A DNA stretch of 64,000 nucleotides from Palsa-1447 sp964414785 (GTDB lineage Bacteria > Verrucomicrobiota > Verrucomicrobiia > Opitutales > Opitutaceae). Under the pieces are notes generated by a model. It saw only the letters and a list, made by a program, of their open reading frames with translations, was not told the origin of the DNA and did not search any database. Within the stretch, counting starts at the first letter, position 1, and every line of letters begins with the position of its first letter. The stretch lies in assembly GCA_964414785.1 (NCBI GenBank), contig CAYPXZ010000010.1, forward strand, positions 1-64,000, read 5' to 3'. A program made the translations under genes and the position numbers. Below, piece after piece: positions 51,655 to 60,451 of this stretch.

Positions 51655-52266
51655 ATGAAAATCCTAACGGTCGAGGACGATCCGATTTCGCGCATGATGC
51701 TCGAGGCGATGCTTCGCCAATGCGGCCACGAGCTCGTCGCGGCCGCAAACGGCGACGAGGTGCTGGCGAAGCTCGATGACAAGGACACGCGGGTCGTCGT
51801 GAGCGATTGGATGATGCCCGGGATGGACGGTCTTGAGCTGTGCAGGCGCGTGCGCCAGCGCCAGGGCGACTATGTCTATTTCATCCTGATCTCTCAGCGC
51901 ACCGCCACCCGCGAGAACCGCGAGGCCGCGATGGCGGCCGGCGTGGACGAGTTCCTGGTTAAGCCGGTGAACGAGGACGACCTGTGGATGCGCCTCCACG
52001 TCGCCGAGAGGATCCTGAAGCTCACGAAGGAGGTCCAGCAGCTCGAGACGTTCCTGCCCATGTGCGGGTACTGCAAGAAGATACGGGACGACAAGGACTA
52101 CTGGCAGCAGATCGAGAGCTATATCCAGGACCGGACGAGCTTTGCCTTCAGCCACAGTATCTGCCCGGACTGCTATGAGAGGAAGGTGATCCCGATGCTG
52201 CGCGAGGCGGGGGTTAAGGACCTGAGCCGCCCGAGCCGGGTGCCGACGGCGAATCGGGTCCCTTAA
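51655..52266 (+). CDS. Response regulator with C-terminal four-cysteine domain
   Basis: The 203 aa protein has a REC domain (residues 1-120): ILTVEDDPISRMML, phosphoacceptor D in VVSDWMMPGMDG, LISQRT and a lysine in FLVKPV. The C-terminal 70 residues contain FLPMCGYCKKIRDDKDYWQQIE and HSICPDCYERK; CxxC and CPxC could bind a metal. This short module is often appended to sensor proteins, but its function is not established. No DNA-binding domain is present. It lies 6 bp after the hybrid kinase, so it is probably its partner. Confidence 0.9.
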   Translation: MKILTVEDDPISRMMLEAMLRQCGHELVAAANGDEVLAKLDDKDTRVVVSDWMMPGMDGLELCRRVRQRQGDYVYFILISQRTATRENREAAMAAGVDEFLVKPVNEDDLWMRLHVAERILKLTKEVQQLETFLPMCGYCKKIRDDKDYWQQIESYIQDRTSFAFSHSICPDCYERKVIPMLREAGVKDLSRPSRVPTANRVP

Positions 52267-52278
52267 GGCAGCGGCCGC

Positions 52279-52950
52279 CTACGAGGCGGAGACGGCCACC
52301 TGGCCCTCGCCCCTGGCGGGCTCAAACCACTCGGACGGGTTGCTGTCGCGCGAAAAGTCGGGGCATGCCTCCTCGAGCTTCCTGCGGAGTCGCTCGCGGG
52401 CCCTGGCGATCCGGCTCTTCACCGTGCCGACGTTGATGCCAAGCGCGCAGGCGATCTCCTCGTAGGACTGGTCCAGGACGCTGCGCATCATCAGGATCTT
52501 GCGGTGCGACGGCTCCAGGTCGTCCATGCTCGCCTCGACGATCTGAACGAACTCATTTCTCGAGCTGTCCTGGGACGGGTCCGGGGTGTCGGTCGAGAGG
52601 AGGTCGGAGAACGTCCCCTCGTCCTCGGCGCCGATCGCCGCGTCGAGCGAGAGAGTGGCGTGCCGGCGCCTGCGGAAGAAGTACCAATAGCGGTTCCTGG
52701 CCAGGTTGGTGGCGATGCGGTGCAGCCAGGTCGCCAGTGAGGAGTCCCCACGAAACGCCGACAGGCCCCGGTGGGCGCGCACGAAGGTGTCCTGCGTGAT
52801 TTCCTCAGCGTCGGCGTGGTTGCGCAGAAGCGCCATAGCCGCGGCAAAGATTTTCGTCTTGTGCCGGTTCATGATTTCTCCGAAGGCGGACTCATCACCG
52901 CCGTTGAATCGCCGAACAAGGTCGGCGTCGAGTAGGGCTTCGGTGTTCAT
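52279..52950 (-). CDS. ECF-type RNA polymerase sigma factor
   Basis: The 223 aa sigma-70 family protein has region 2 (DADLVRRFNGGDESAFGEIMNRH, ITQDTFVRAHRGLSAF, LATWLHRIATNLARNRYW) and region 4 (DLEPSHRKILMMRSVLDQSYEEIACALG, VGTVKSRIARARERLRRKL), the ECF pattern without regions 1.1 and 3. ATG 52950 (MNTEALLD) is favoured; a TTG three codons upstream is possible. A 30-residue tail follows region 4. It converges on the REC gene and diverges from the TonB receptor. No anti-sigma gene is beside it. Confidence 0.9.
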   Translation of the reverse strand: MNTEALLDADLVRRFNGGDESAFGEIMNRHKTKIFAAAMALLRNHADAEEITQDTFVRAHRGLSAFRGDSSLATWLHRIATNLARNRYWYFFRRRRHATLSLDAAIGAEDEGTFSDLLSTDTPDPSQDSSRNEFVQIVEASMDDLEPSHRKILMMRSVLDQSYEEIACALGINVGTVKSRIARARERLRRKLEEACPDFSRDSNPSEWFEPARGEGQVAVSAS

Positions 52951-53295
52951 TGTGCCCAACTACACACCTAGCCCCGTGCCACTTAATTCTGGTATGACAT
53001 AAGCTATTCGGGACCTTACTGTTAGTTATTATCGAAACGAATCATCGATTCCCCGACACCATGAATTTCGGGCATTCTGCAACAACATACGGATGTGAAA
53101 TGGGCAATCTGCACGGGCACGAAACTTTCGCGCTAGGGTTACGAATTTGCGTCACGCGATCTCTCCAAACTTCAATGCTTGACTGACCCCCAAGACGCCG
53201 ATGTGGCTATCGCCTAAGATTAAAGTTCGTTCAACTTAAACGGGCCCCTCACCTAAGGGGCTCATCGTTAAATCGGTTCATCCAAGCTTACACCT
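52951..53295. promoter_or_regulatory. Divergent intergenic region between sigma factor and TonB receptor
   Basis: The 345 bases hold no gene. They are AT-richer than the surroundings and must carry both divergent promoters. A TTGACT at 53178-53183 looks like a -35 box but no good -10 lies 16-18 bases away. Close to the receptor start a hairpin with stem GCCCCT (53244-53249) pairs with AGGGGC (53256-53261), 34 bases before ATG 53296, and a shorter AAGTT/AACTT repeat precedes it. These may affect receptor translation. Confidence 0.5.
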
Positions 53296-56200
53296 ATGAA
53301 TAAGAAGTTCCGTTCTATTGGAAAATGGATCTTGTCCGGGGCCCTCGCCCTGCTTGCCACGACGGCGACCATGTTTGCGCAGGGCGTCACGACGTCCGGC
53401 TTGTCCGGGTTCGTTACGGACCAGTCGGGCAAGGCCGTCGCCGGCGCGACAGTCACCGCTGTCGTCGACCAGACCGGCGCGCGGTACACGGCGGTCACAC
53501 GCTCCACCGGCCAGTACTCCCTGACGGGACTGAGCGCCGGCGGACCTTACACCGTGACGGCCACCGCGGCGGGACAGCCGACGGCCGAGAAGAAGGACGT
53601 ATACCTTCACCTCGGTGTGACGGACGCCATCGACCTTTCCCTCGCGACCGAGGTGGTGCGCCTCGAGGCGTTCCAGGTGAGCGAGAGCGCGAGCCAGACC
53701 CGGTTTGACGCGAGCGTCATGGGAACCGGCTCCAGCTACACCCCGAAGACGATCAGCCAGATCTCGACCATCCGCCGCGACCTCCAGGATTTTGAGAACC
53801 TCGATCCCCGTGCGGTCGTCCAGCAGGTCTCCCCGTCCGACCCGGCCTACACCTTTAGCGTCTCGGGCCAGAATCCCCGCGAGAATGCGATCCTCGTCGA
53901 CGGCGTGTCGGCGGCAGACAACTTCGGCCTCAACTCGAACGGCTACGCCGGCCTGCGCAACCCGATCCCGCCGGAGTGGATCTCCTCGGCGACCCTCGCG
54001 ATCAACCCCTTCGACACGGTCTACAGCGGCTTCCTCGGCGGCGTCCTCGACGTCAACCTGAAGTCCGGAACGAACGAGTTCCACGGATCGGCGTACGAGA
54101 TCTACACGGGCACGAACATGCGCGGCCCCGACCCGGTCGTCGGCCTCCTCGGCAAGCACGAGGTGACGCAGCAGCACACGACGGGCGCGACGATCGGCGG
54201 CCCGATCATCAAGGATAAGCTCTTCTTCTTCCTCGGCTACGACGCATTCCGCCAGATCGCGGCCGCCCCCGCACAGCTCTTCAATCCCCTCGGCTCGCCG
54301 ACGGGCCAGACGCAGGTCGCCTCGATCGTCTCCGCGCTGGAGGCCGGCTACACGGTTGGCGGCCACACCTACACCTACAATCCCGGCCCGCTCGCGGCGA
54401 TCAGCCACACCTGGGAGCAGAACTTCGTCGGAAAGATCGACTGGAACATCTCGGACACGCAGAAGTTCGCGTTCACGTTCCGCCACACGAAGGGCGACGC
54501 GCCCGTGTTCTACAACTACACGGGAGCCACATCGACGGACTTCGCGACCTCGTGGTACAACTCGAACCGCAGCGACCAGTCGTACACGGCCCAGCTGAAC
54601 AGCGACTGGAGCCACTTCGTCCCCGACTTCCACACGGAGATCGAGGCCACGTACAAGCGCTACAACGGCACGGCGTCCCTCAACGGCCCGAAGCTGCCCG
54701 CGCTCACGATCAACGGCGTCTCGGGCGTAACCAGCCTGGGCACCACGGTCACAAGCGGCTCTCTCTTCACCGGCACCTACTGGGCCTACCAGGACAACAA
54801 CATCTACACCTGGGAGCAGGAGGAGCACGCCTACGGCACCTACGCCCTTGGGAACCACACCTTCAAGTTCGGCGTCCAGCTTGATCGCACCGGCTACACG
54901 GACACGTTCATCCCGAACGCCATCGGCAGCTTCTCGTTCAACAGCGTCTCGGACTTCCTCGCGGGCAAGGTCTTGGCGTCGACGGTGGCGGTGCCCAACA
55001 CCCCGTACTTCACGTCGTTCGACCAGGCGGTCTCGCACTACTACCTGCTCGATATCGCACCCCTGATCCAGGACACCTGGAAGCCGAACTCGCAGCTGAC
55101 GGTCGTCGGCGGCCTGCGCATGGACTACCCCTACGAGCCCCAGAGGCCGCCGAACACGCTGCTCTTCTCGAACAACTTCGGCTACTCGAACTCGTCGACG
55201 ATGAGCGGCAACTACACGATCTCTCCGCGCCTCGGGTTCAACTACCTCCTGCCCACCAAGGCGAAGACCCAGATCCGCGGCGGCGTGGGACTCTTCCTCG
55301 GCCAGAACCCGGTCGTCTGGGTTGAGAACTCCTTCAACAACGCGGGCCAGGTGAACAGCATCCAGAACGGCGTCGTCTCCTCGGCCGCGCCCACGGTCGA
55401 CATCACTGACAAGAACTTCCACTGGCCGTCCACCTGGAAGGAAAACCTCGCGATCGACCGCGAGCTGCCCTTCCTGCACCTGGTCGCGACCGCCGAGGTC
55501 GACCTGACCCAGGTGAACCAGGATGTGTTCTACCAGGAGATCAACCCGTACGTCGTCCCCTCGGGCTCGACGACAATGCCTGACGGGCGCATCCGCTACG
55601 CCGGCGCCATAACGCCTGGATCGACGGGTACCATCGGCTCCTACGTGCTCTCGAACGCCCCCGCGGGCTACTACACCTCGGTCACGAGCACGCCCACGAC
55701 GCTCTACCAGTACAAGACGATCGGCGCGACCTACGACCTTAAGAACACCAACAAGGGTGGAAGCCAGGAGTACACGGTCGAGCTGGCCCGGCCGCTCATC
55801 GACAACTGGGCCATCAGCGCCGCCTACACGTACACCCACGCCACGCAGGTCGCACCGTTCACATCCTCGGTCGCGTCATCCGGCTTCGGCGCCCAGCCGT
55901 ACATCAATCCGAACGACAACATCGCCTACCGCTCGAACTACTCGGTCCCGAACAAGTTCGTCCTGACGGGCACGTACGAGTTCCACTTCCTCAAGGAGAA
56001 GAACTCGGCGACCTCGGTCGCGATGCAGTTCATCACCCAGACGGGCTCGGCCTTCAGCTACGTGTTCAAGGGTGACCCGAGCGGCGCCGGCATCACCGGT
56101 GAGGGTCTCTTCTACGTCCCGACCGGCCCCAACGACCCCAAGGTCATGTGGCTGAACGCGACGGAGGAGGCGAACTTCTTCAACTACCTGGCGGGCACGC

Positions 56201-56547
56201 CCGGCCTCGCAAAGTGGGCCGGCAAGATCGTCCCGCGCAACTCGGCGAACGCCGGCGAGCAGACGAGCCTCAACGTGCACGTCGAGCAGCAGGTGCCGAT
56301 CCACGGGGACATCCGAGTCGTCCTCTTCGCGGACTGCTTCAACTTCGCGAACCTGATCAACAAGAAGTACGGCGTCGTGAACAACTTCAACAACTCGTTC
56401 ATCACGCAGACGGTCGCCGGCACGGGCTACAACAAGGCGACGAACCAGTACATCTACACGTTCAACCCGTCGACGCTCGGGTTCTCGACGATCTACTCCG
56501 ACATGTCGCGCTGGCAGCTGCAAGTCGGCGCGCGCCTCGAGTTCTAA
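53296..56547 (+). CDS. Oar-like TonB-dependent receptor
   Basis: A 1083 aa outer-membrane receptor. The signal peptide ends near MFAQ at residue 29, followed by a carboxypeptidase-regulatory-like domain (GFVTDQSGKAVAGATVTAV) and a plug domain with VSGQNPRENAILVDGV and FDTVYSGFLGGVLDVNLKSGT. The rest is beta-barrel sequence with alternating aromatics ending ARLEF, with a C-terminal aromatic residue expected for BAM recognition. The ligand is unknown. It is followed by a strong hairpin. The family is abundant in Opitutae, Acidobacteria and Bacteroidetes. Confidence 0.92.
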   Translation: MNKKFRSIGKWILSGALALLATTATMFAQGVTTSGLSGFVTDQSGKAVAGATVTAVVDQTGARYTAVTRSTGQYSLTGLSAGGPYTVTATAAGQPTAEKKDVYLHLGVTDAIDLSLATEVVRLEAFQVSESASQTRFDASVMGTGSSYTPKTISQISTIRRDLQDFENLDPRAVVQQVSPSDPAYTFSVSGQNPRENAILVDGVSAADNFGLNSNGYAGLRNPIPPEWISSATLAINPFDTVYSGFLGGVLDVNLKSGTNEFHGSAYEIYTGTNMRGPDPVVGLLGKHEVTQQHTTGATIGGPIIKDKLFFFLGYDAFRQIAAAPAQLFNPLGSPTGQTQVASIVSALEAGYTVGGHTYTYNPGPLAAISHTWEQNFVGKIDWNISDTQKFAFTFRHTKGDAPVFYNYTGATSTDFATSWYNSNRSDQSYTAQLNSDWSHFVPDFHTEIEATYKRYNGTASLNGPKLPALTINGVSGVTSLGTTVTSGSLFTGTYWAYQDNNIYTWEQEEHAYGTYALGNHTFKFGVQLDRTGYTDTFIPNAIGSFSFNSVSDFLAGKVLASTVAVPNTPYFTSFDQAVSHYYLLDIAPLIQDTWKPNSQLTVVGGLRMDYPYEPQRPPNTLLFSNNFGYSNSSTMSGNYTISPRLGFNYLLPTKAKTQIRGGVGLFLGQNPVVWVENSFNNAGQVNSIQNGVVSSAAPTVDITDKNFHWPSTWKENLAIDRELPFLHLVATAEVDLTQVNQDVFYQEINPYVVPSGSTTMPDGRIRYAGAITPGSTGTIGSYVLSNAPAGYYTSVTSTPTTLYQYKTIGATYDLKNTNKGGSQEYTVELARPLIDNWAISAAYTYTHATQVAPFTSSVASSGFGAQPYINPNDNIAYRSNYSVPNKFVLTGTYEFHFLKEKNSATSVAMQFITQTGSAFSYVFKGDPSGAGITGEGLFYVPTGPNDPKVMWLNATEEANFFNYLAGTPGLAKWAGKIVPRNSANAGEQTSLNVHVEQQVPIHGDIRVVLFADCFNFANLINKKYGVVNNFNNSFITQTVAGTGYNKATNQYIYTFNPSTLGFSTIYSDMSRWQLQVGARLEF

Positions 56548-56559
56548 GATTCGAAGGCA

Positions 56560-56614
56560 CGGGACCCGGTCCCGAATGCGAACGGCCGCCCCGAAAGGGG
56601 CGGCCGTTCCTGCT
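56560..56614 (+). terminator. Hairpin terminator after the TonB receptor
   Basis: A perfect 12-bp stem AACGGCCGCCCC / GGGGCGGCCGTT with a GAAA loop lies at 56581-56608, followed by CCTGCTTT. A shorter hairpin CGGGAC-CCG-GTCCCG lies at 56560-56574. The strong stem and T-enriched trail indicate rho-independent termination of the receptor transcript, separating it from the TPR operon. Confidence 0.85.
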
Positions 56615-56693
56615 TTAGGGGTCCGGCGATTTCTGGACGCGCTTTGTACCGCGGCTTGTCGTGGGGCGCACAGTGCCATTAGTCTGCCGGTTC

Positions 56694-58634
56694 ATGACGG
56701 CCCCCTCGATGCCAGACGCGGCACCGGCGAGCGACCTTCGGTCGACCCTAGCCCTGTGCTCGACCGGGATCGTGCTAGCCGTCGCGGCGGCCTACAGCCA
56801 CGGCCTTGGGGGGGCGTTCCTGTTCGACGACCTGGACTCGATCGTCGGCAACCCGACAATCCGGCACCTCGGGGGCGCGCTCTTTCCCCCGGGCGGCGCC
56901 ACGGTGAGCGGGCGGCCGCTCCTTAACCTCTCGTTCGCCCTCAACTACGCGGTCTCGGGCACCGCGCCCTGGAGCTACCACGCGCTCAACCTGGCAATCC
57001 ACGCCGCGGCCGCCCTCGTCCTCTTCGGGATTGTGCGGCGCACGCTCGAATTCCCGGCGGCGGGTTCCCGGCCCCCCATGGAGGGGGTTGCCGTCGCCTT
57101 TGCGGTCTCGCTCCTCTGGGCCCTTCACCCCCTTCAGACGGAGTCGGTCGCCTATGTCGTCCAGCGCGCGGAGTCGCTCATGGGGCTCCTCTACCTGCTA
57201 ACCCTCTATGCCTTCATCCGGTTTGCGCAGGGAGGCACTACAGCCTGGGCCTACGCTTCGTTCGCGTCATGCCTCCTCGGCGTTGCGACGAAGGAGGTCA
57301 TGGCCACGGCCCCCTTGGTCGTCTTTCTCTACGACCGCTGCTTCGCGGCCGGCTCATTCAGGGAAGCCTGGGCCAGGAGGGGGGCGCTCCACCTGAGCCT
57401 CGCGGCCTGCTGGGTGCCGCTGGCGGTGTTGGTGGCGCACACCCAGGGGCGCGCGGGGACAGCGGGGTTCGCATCGGGTGTTCCCTGGTGGACCTACCTC
57501 TTGGCCCAGATGCAGGCCATCCCGCACTACCTGCGGCTCGCGGCCTGGCCGAGCCCCCTGGTCGGCGACTACGGCCGCACGCTTGCAGGCTCGCCGCTTG
57601 CCGTCGCCGCCGGGGCGTGCCTTGTCGCCGCACTCGCGGCCGGCACCTGGCTCCTGCTTGTGCGAAGGCCCGCGCTCGGGTTCCTCGGTGCCTGGCTGCT
57701 GGTGGTCCTGGCGCCGTCGTCGAGCTTCGTGCCGGTGGCGACGGAGATCGTAGCGGAGCACCGGATGTACCTGCCGCTTGCGGCGCTTGCGGCGCTGGCC
57801 GCCTTGGGCCTCCAGGCCTGGCTCGGGGCAACGCGCCTTTTCCTAGCCTGCGTGTTCCTAGTGGCTGCGCTCCTCGGGGCCCTGACGGCCGCAAGGGTGC
57901 GGGTCTACGCGGGGCCGGTCGCATTCTGGAGCGATGTGGCCTCGAAGGTCCCCGGAAACGCAGGGGCGTGGAACAACCTGGGGGTTATCCTCGCGGCTCG
58001 GGGCGAACACCAGGCGGCCACAGCCTACTTCCGCAGGGCCCTTGAGCGGGCTCCCGCGTATGCCACGGCGCACTTTAACCTCGGGAAATCCCTGTCGGCA
58101 ACGGGCCACGCTGCGGACGCCGCCGTTGAATTTCGGGAGGCGCTCAGGGCGCTCCCGGGGGATCCGTCGGTCCACAGGGGTCTCGGAAACGCGCTTGCCC
58201 TGCAGGGGCGGGCGGCCGCGGCGGCGGCCGAGTACCGCGAGGCGATCCGGCTCGACCCGGGCCGCGCGGACGCCTGGTTTGACCTCGGCGAGGCCATGGT
58301 CGACCTGGGAGACCTCCCTCGGGCTTCGGAAGCCTACGCGAGCGCCGTGCGGCTAAGCCCGGGCTACGCGGAGGCGAGGGTCAGCCTTGCGAACGTCCTC
58401 GTGCAGCTGGGCCGGGGCGACGACGCGGTCGAGGCCTACCGCGCGGCCCTGCGCCTCGAGCCGGGGGCCGCCGACGTCCACAACAACCTCGGAAGCCTCT
58501 ATGCCGGCATGGGCCGTTTCACCGAGGCGCGTGCGGAGTTCGAGAAGGCCCTCCAGCTCAGGCCGGACTATGCTGACGCCAGGGACAACCTTGCGCGGCT
58601 CGGCGCCCTCGAGGCCGGGAGGGGCCGGCCATGA
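56694..58634 (+). CDS. TMTC-like multi-TM protein with C-terminal TPRs (first of three)
   Basis: The 646 aa protein has roughly ten membrane spans followed by about six TPR units from residue ~430. Loop one shows FLFDDLDSIVGNPTI, the acidic pair expected for GT-C glycosyltransferases, and LHPLQTESVAYVVQRAESL is the family signature seen in TMTC/DUF1736 proteins. The TPRs (AWNNLGVILAARGEHQAATAYF; VHNNLGSLYAGMG) face one side of the membrane and may bind protein. ATG 56694 is favoured over 56661 and 56709. Protein O-glycosylation is possible; no substrate is known. Confidence 0.82.
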   Translation: MTAPSMPDAAPASDLRSTLALCSTGIVLAVAAAYSHGLGGAFLFDDLDSIVGNPTIRHLGGALFPPGGATVSGRPLLNLSFALNYAVSGTAPWSYHALNLAIHAAAALVLFGIVRRTLEFPAAGSRPPMEGVAVAFAVSLLWALHPLQTESVAYVVQRAESLMGLLYLLTLYAFIRFAQGGTTAWAYASFASCLLGVATKEVMATAPLVVFLYDRCFAAGSFREAWARRGALHLSLAACWVPLAVLVAHTQGRAGTAGFASGVPWWTYLLAQMQAIPHYLRLAAWPSPLVGDYGRTLAGSPLAVAAGACLVAALAAGTWLLLVRRPALGFLGAWLLVVLAPSSSFVPVATEIVAEHRMYLPLAALAALAALGLQAWLGATRLFLACVFLVAALLGALTAARVRVYAGPVAFWSDVASKVPGNAGAWNNLGVILAARGEHQAATAYFRRALERAPAYATAHFNLGKSLSATGHAADAAVEFREALRALPGDPSVHRGLGNALALQGRAAAAAAEYREAIRLDPGRADAWFDLGEAMVDLGDLPRASEAYASAVRLSPGYAEARVSLANVLVQLGRGDDAVEAYRAALRLEPGAADVHNNLGSLYAGMGRFTEARAEFEKALQLRPDYADARDNLARLGALEAGRGRP

Positions 58635-60451
58635 AGATCCTCCTGAGGGCGCTCGCCCTGGCGCTCGTGGGCGCCTGGATCTACACCCCGTGCCTGCACG
58701 GGACATGGCTGTGGGACGACGGGCTTGAGATCACCAGGAACGCGGCCTTGCGCGTCCCGGGGGGATGGTGGCGGACCTGGCTCCATCCCGAGGGCATGGA
58801 CTATTTCCCGCTCAAGAACAGCCTGCAGTGGCTCGAGTGGCACCTCTGGGGCGCCGACCCGGCCGCCTACCACGGGGTCAACCTGGGGCTCCACATCCTG
58901 TCGGCCCTGCTGGTCTGGAGGCTCCTCCACATGCTCGGGATCCGGGCGGCCTACCTGGGGGCGCTGATCTTCGTGGCCCACCCGATGGCGGTCGAGTCCG
59001 TGGCGTGGATCTCCGAGTTCAAGAACACCGTTTCGCTGCCGCCGCTCCTTTTCGCGTCGATCGCCATGGTGGAATTCTACCGCACCGGCAGCCGCTTTGC
59101 CTGGATCAAGTCGCTCCTCTGGTTTGTCGCGGCGCTCTGCTGCAAGACCTCGGTGGTGATGTTCCCCTTCGTCGTGCTTCTCTACGAATGGTGGCGGCGC
59201 GGGCGCGTCACCCCCCGCGACCTGCGCAAGGCTGTGCCGTTCTTCGGAGCCTCGCTTGCGATGGGCTGCGCGACCGTTTGGTTCCAGTCGACCCGGGCGA
59301 TAGGGGCGGTCTCGGCGCCTGACCCCCTGGGGGCGAGGGTGGCCCAGGCCGCGCTGAGCGTGGCCGCGTACGCCCGGCAGGCCGTGTGGCCCTCGGGGCT
59401 CGAGCCCATCTACCCGCCTATCCAGGGGCTTCTCCCGGCGTTCGCAGCGGGCCTAGGCATCCTTGCGGCCCTAGCCCTCTTCTGGATCTACCGGGCGGGG
59501 TGGGGCAGGCATGCCCTCCTCGGGGGGGGCTGGTTCCTCCTCAACCTTGTCCCTGTCCTCGGCATCCTTCCCATGGCCTACAGCCGGATCTCCCCGAGGG
59601 CGGACCACTTCGCCTACCTTCCCCTCGTGGGGCTTGCCGGGCTGGCCGCCGCGGGCCTCTGCGCCGGCGTCGACGCGCTCGTCAAGCGCGGGGCGCCGCG
59701 CCTGCCGGTCCGGATTATCCTCGCCGCGGCCGCGGTGGCAGCCGTCGCCCTCATGGCGCGGCAGGCGCACTCCTATGCCGCGGCCTACAGGGACGAGAAA
59801 TCGCTCTGGAGCTATGCCGTCCAGCAGAACCCCGGCGCCTGGCTTGCCCATAACAACCTGGGGAAGGTGTTCCTGCAGGAGGGCCGCCCGGCGGACGCTG
59901 CGAAGGAGTTCGGTGAGGCTGTCAGGATCCGTGCCGACTCGCCGGAGGCGCACGCGAACCTGGGGAACGCGCTTGAGGCGACGGGCGAGGTTGAGGCGGC
60001 GCGCCTCGAATATGCGTCGGCGATCCGGATCGACCCCGGCTTCGCGGGCGCTCACTTCAACCTGGGACTGTCGCTGCTGAAGGCCGGCCGCCGGCAGGAG
60101 GCCGCGGGCGAGTTCCTGGAGGCCCTCAGGAGGGAGCCCGGCCACGCCGCTGCCCGCAACAGCCTGGGTCTGGCCCTCGCCGGCATGGGCCGCCTGGACG
60201 AGGCCCGCGAGCAGTACCGGCTCGCCCTCGGACTTGATCCCGAGCTCAAGGAGGCCCACCTGAACCTGGGCAACGCCCTCTTCCGGTCCGGGCTCCTTGA
60301 GGAGGCGGTCGCCGAGTACCGGCAGGCCCTGCGCATAGACCCGGGGTATGCGGGCGCGCACAGCAACCTCGGCCAGGCCCTTCAAGGGCTCGGCCACCAC
60401 GCCGAGGCCGAGGCCGAATTCGGCGAGGCCCGCCGCGCGGCTAATCGTTGA
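58631..60451 (+). CDS. TMTC-like multi-TM protein with C-terminal TPRs (second of three)
   Basis: Paralogue of the first copy, 606 aa. GT-C-like WLWDDGLEITRN replaces FLFDDLDSIVGN, and HPMAVESVAWISEFKN is the second signature. Membrane spans alternate up to about residue 390; six TPR units follow, with the NLG-type motif repeated (AHNNLGKVFLQEG; AHANLGNALEATG; AHFNLGLSLLKAG). The start overlaps the previous stop (ATGA), so the genes are translationally coupled. The three copies diverge substantially, arguing for an old duplication. Confidence 0.82.
   Translation: MKILLRALALALVGAWIYTPCLHGTWLWDDGLEITRNAALRVPGGWWRTWLHPEGMDYFPLKNSLQWLEWHLWGADPAAYHGVNLGLHILSALLVWRLLHMLGIRAAYLGALIFVAHPMAVESVAWISEFKNTVSLPPLLFASIAMVEFYRTGSRFAWIKSLLWFVAALCCKTSVVMFPFVVLLYEWWRRGRVTPRDLRKAVPFFGASLAMGCATVWFQSTRAIGAVSAPDPLGARVAQAALSVAAYARQAVWPSGLEPIYPPIQGLLPAFAAGLGILAALALFWIYRAGWGRHALLGGGWFLLNLVPVLGILPMAYSRISPRADHFAYLPLVGLAGLAAAGLCAGVDALVKRGAPRLPVRIILAAAAVAAVALMARQAHSYAAAYRDEKSLWSYAVQQNPGAWLAHNNLGKVFLQEGRPADAAKEFGEAVRIRADSPEAHANLGNALEATGEVEAARLEYASAIRIDPGFAGAHFNLGLSLLKAGRRQEAAGEFLEALRREPGHAAARNSLGLALAGMGRLDEAREQYRLALGLDPELKEAHLNLGNALFRSGLLEEAVAEYRQALRIDPGYAGAHSNLGQALQGLGHHAEAEAEFGEARRAANR

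Noticed and set aside
53178..53206. TTGACT as the -35 box of the TonB receptor promoter
   Set aside because: The hexamer at the right spacing is TGTGGC, a poor -10, and a better TAAGAT is 30 bases away.
53278..55839. An 853-codon minus-strand frame opposite the TonB receptor
   Set aside because: It is an antisense shadow of GC-rich codons; the receptor frame has a signal peptide, plug and barrel features.
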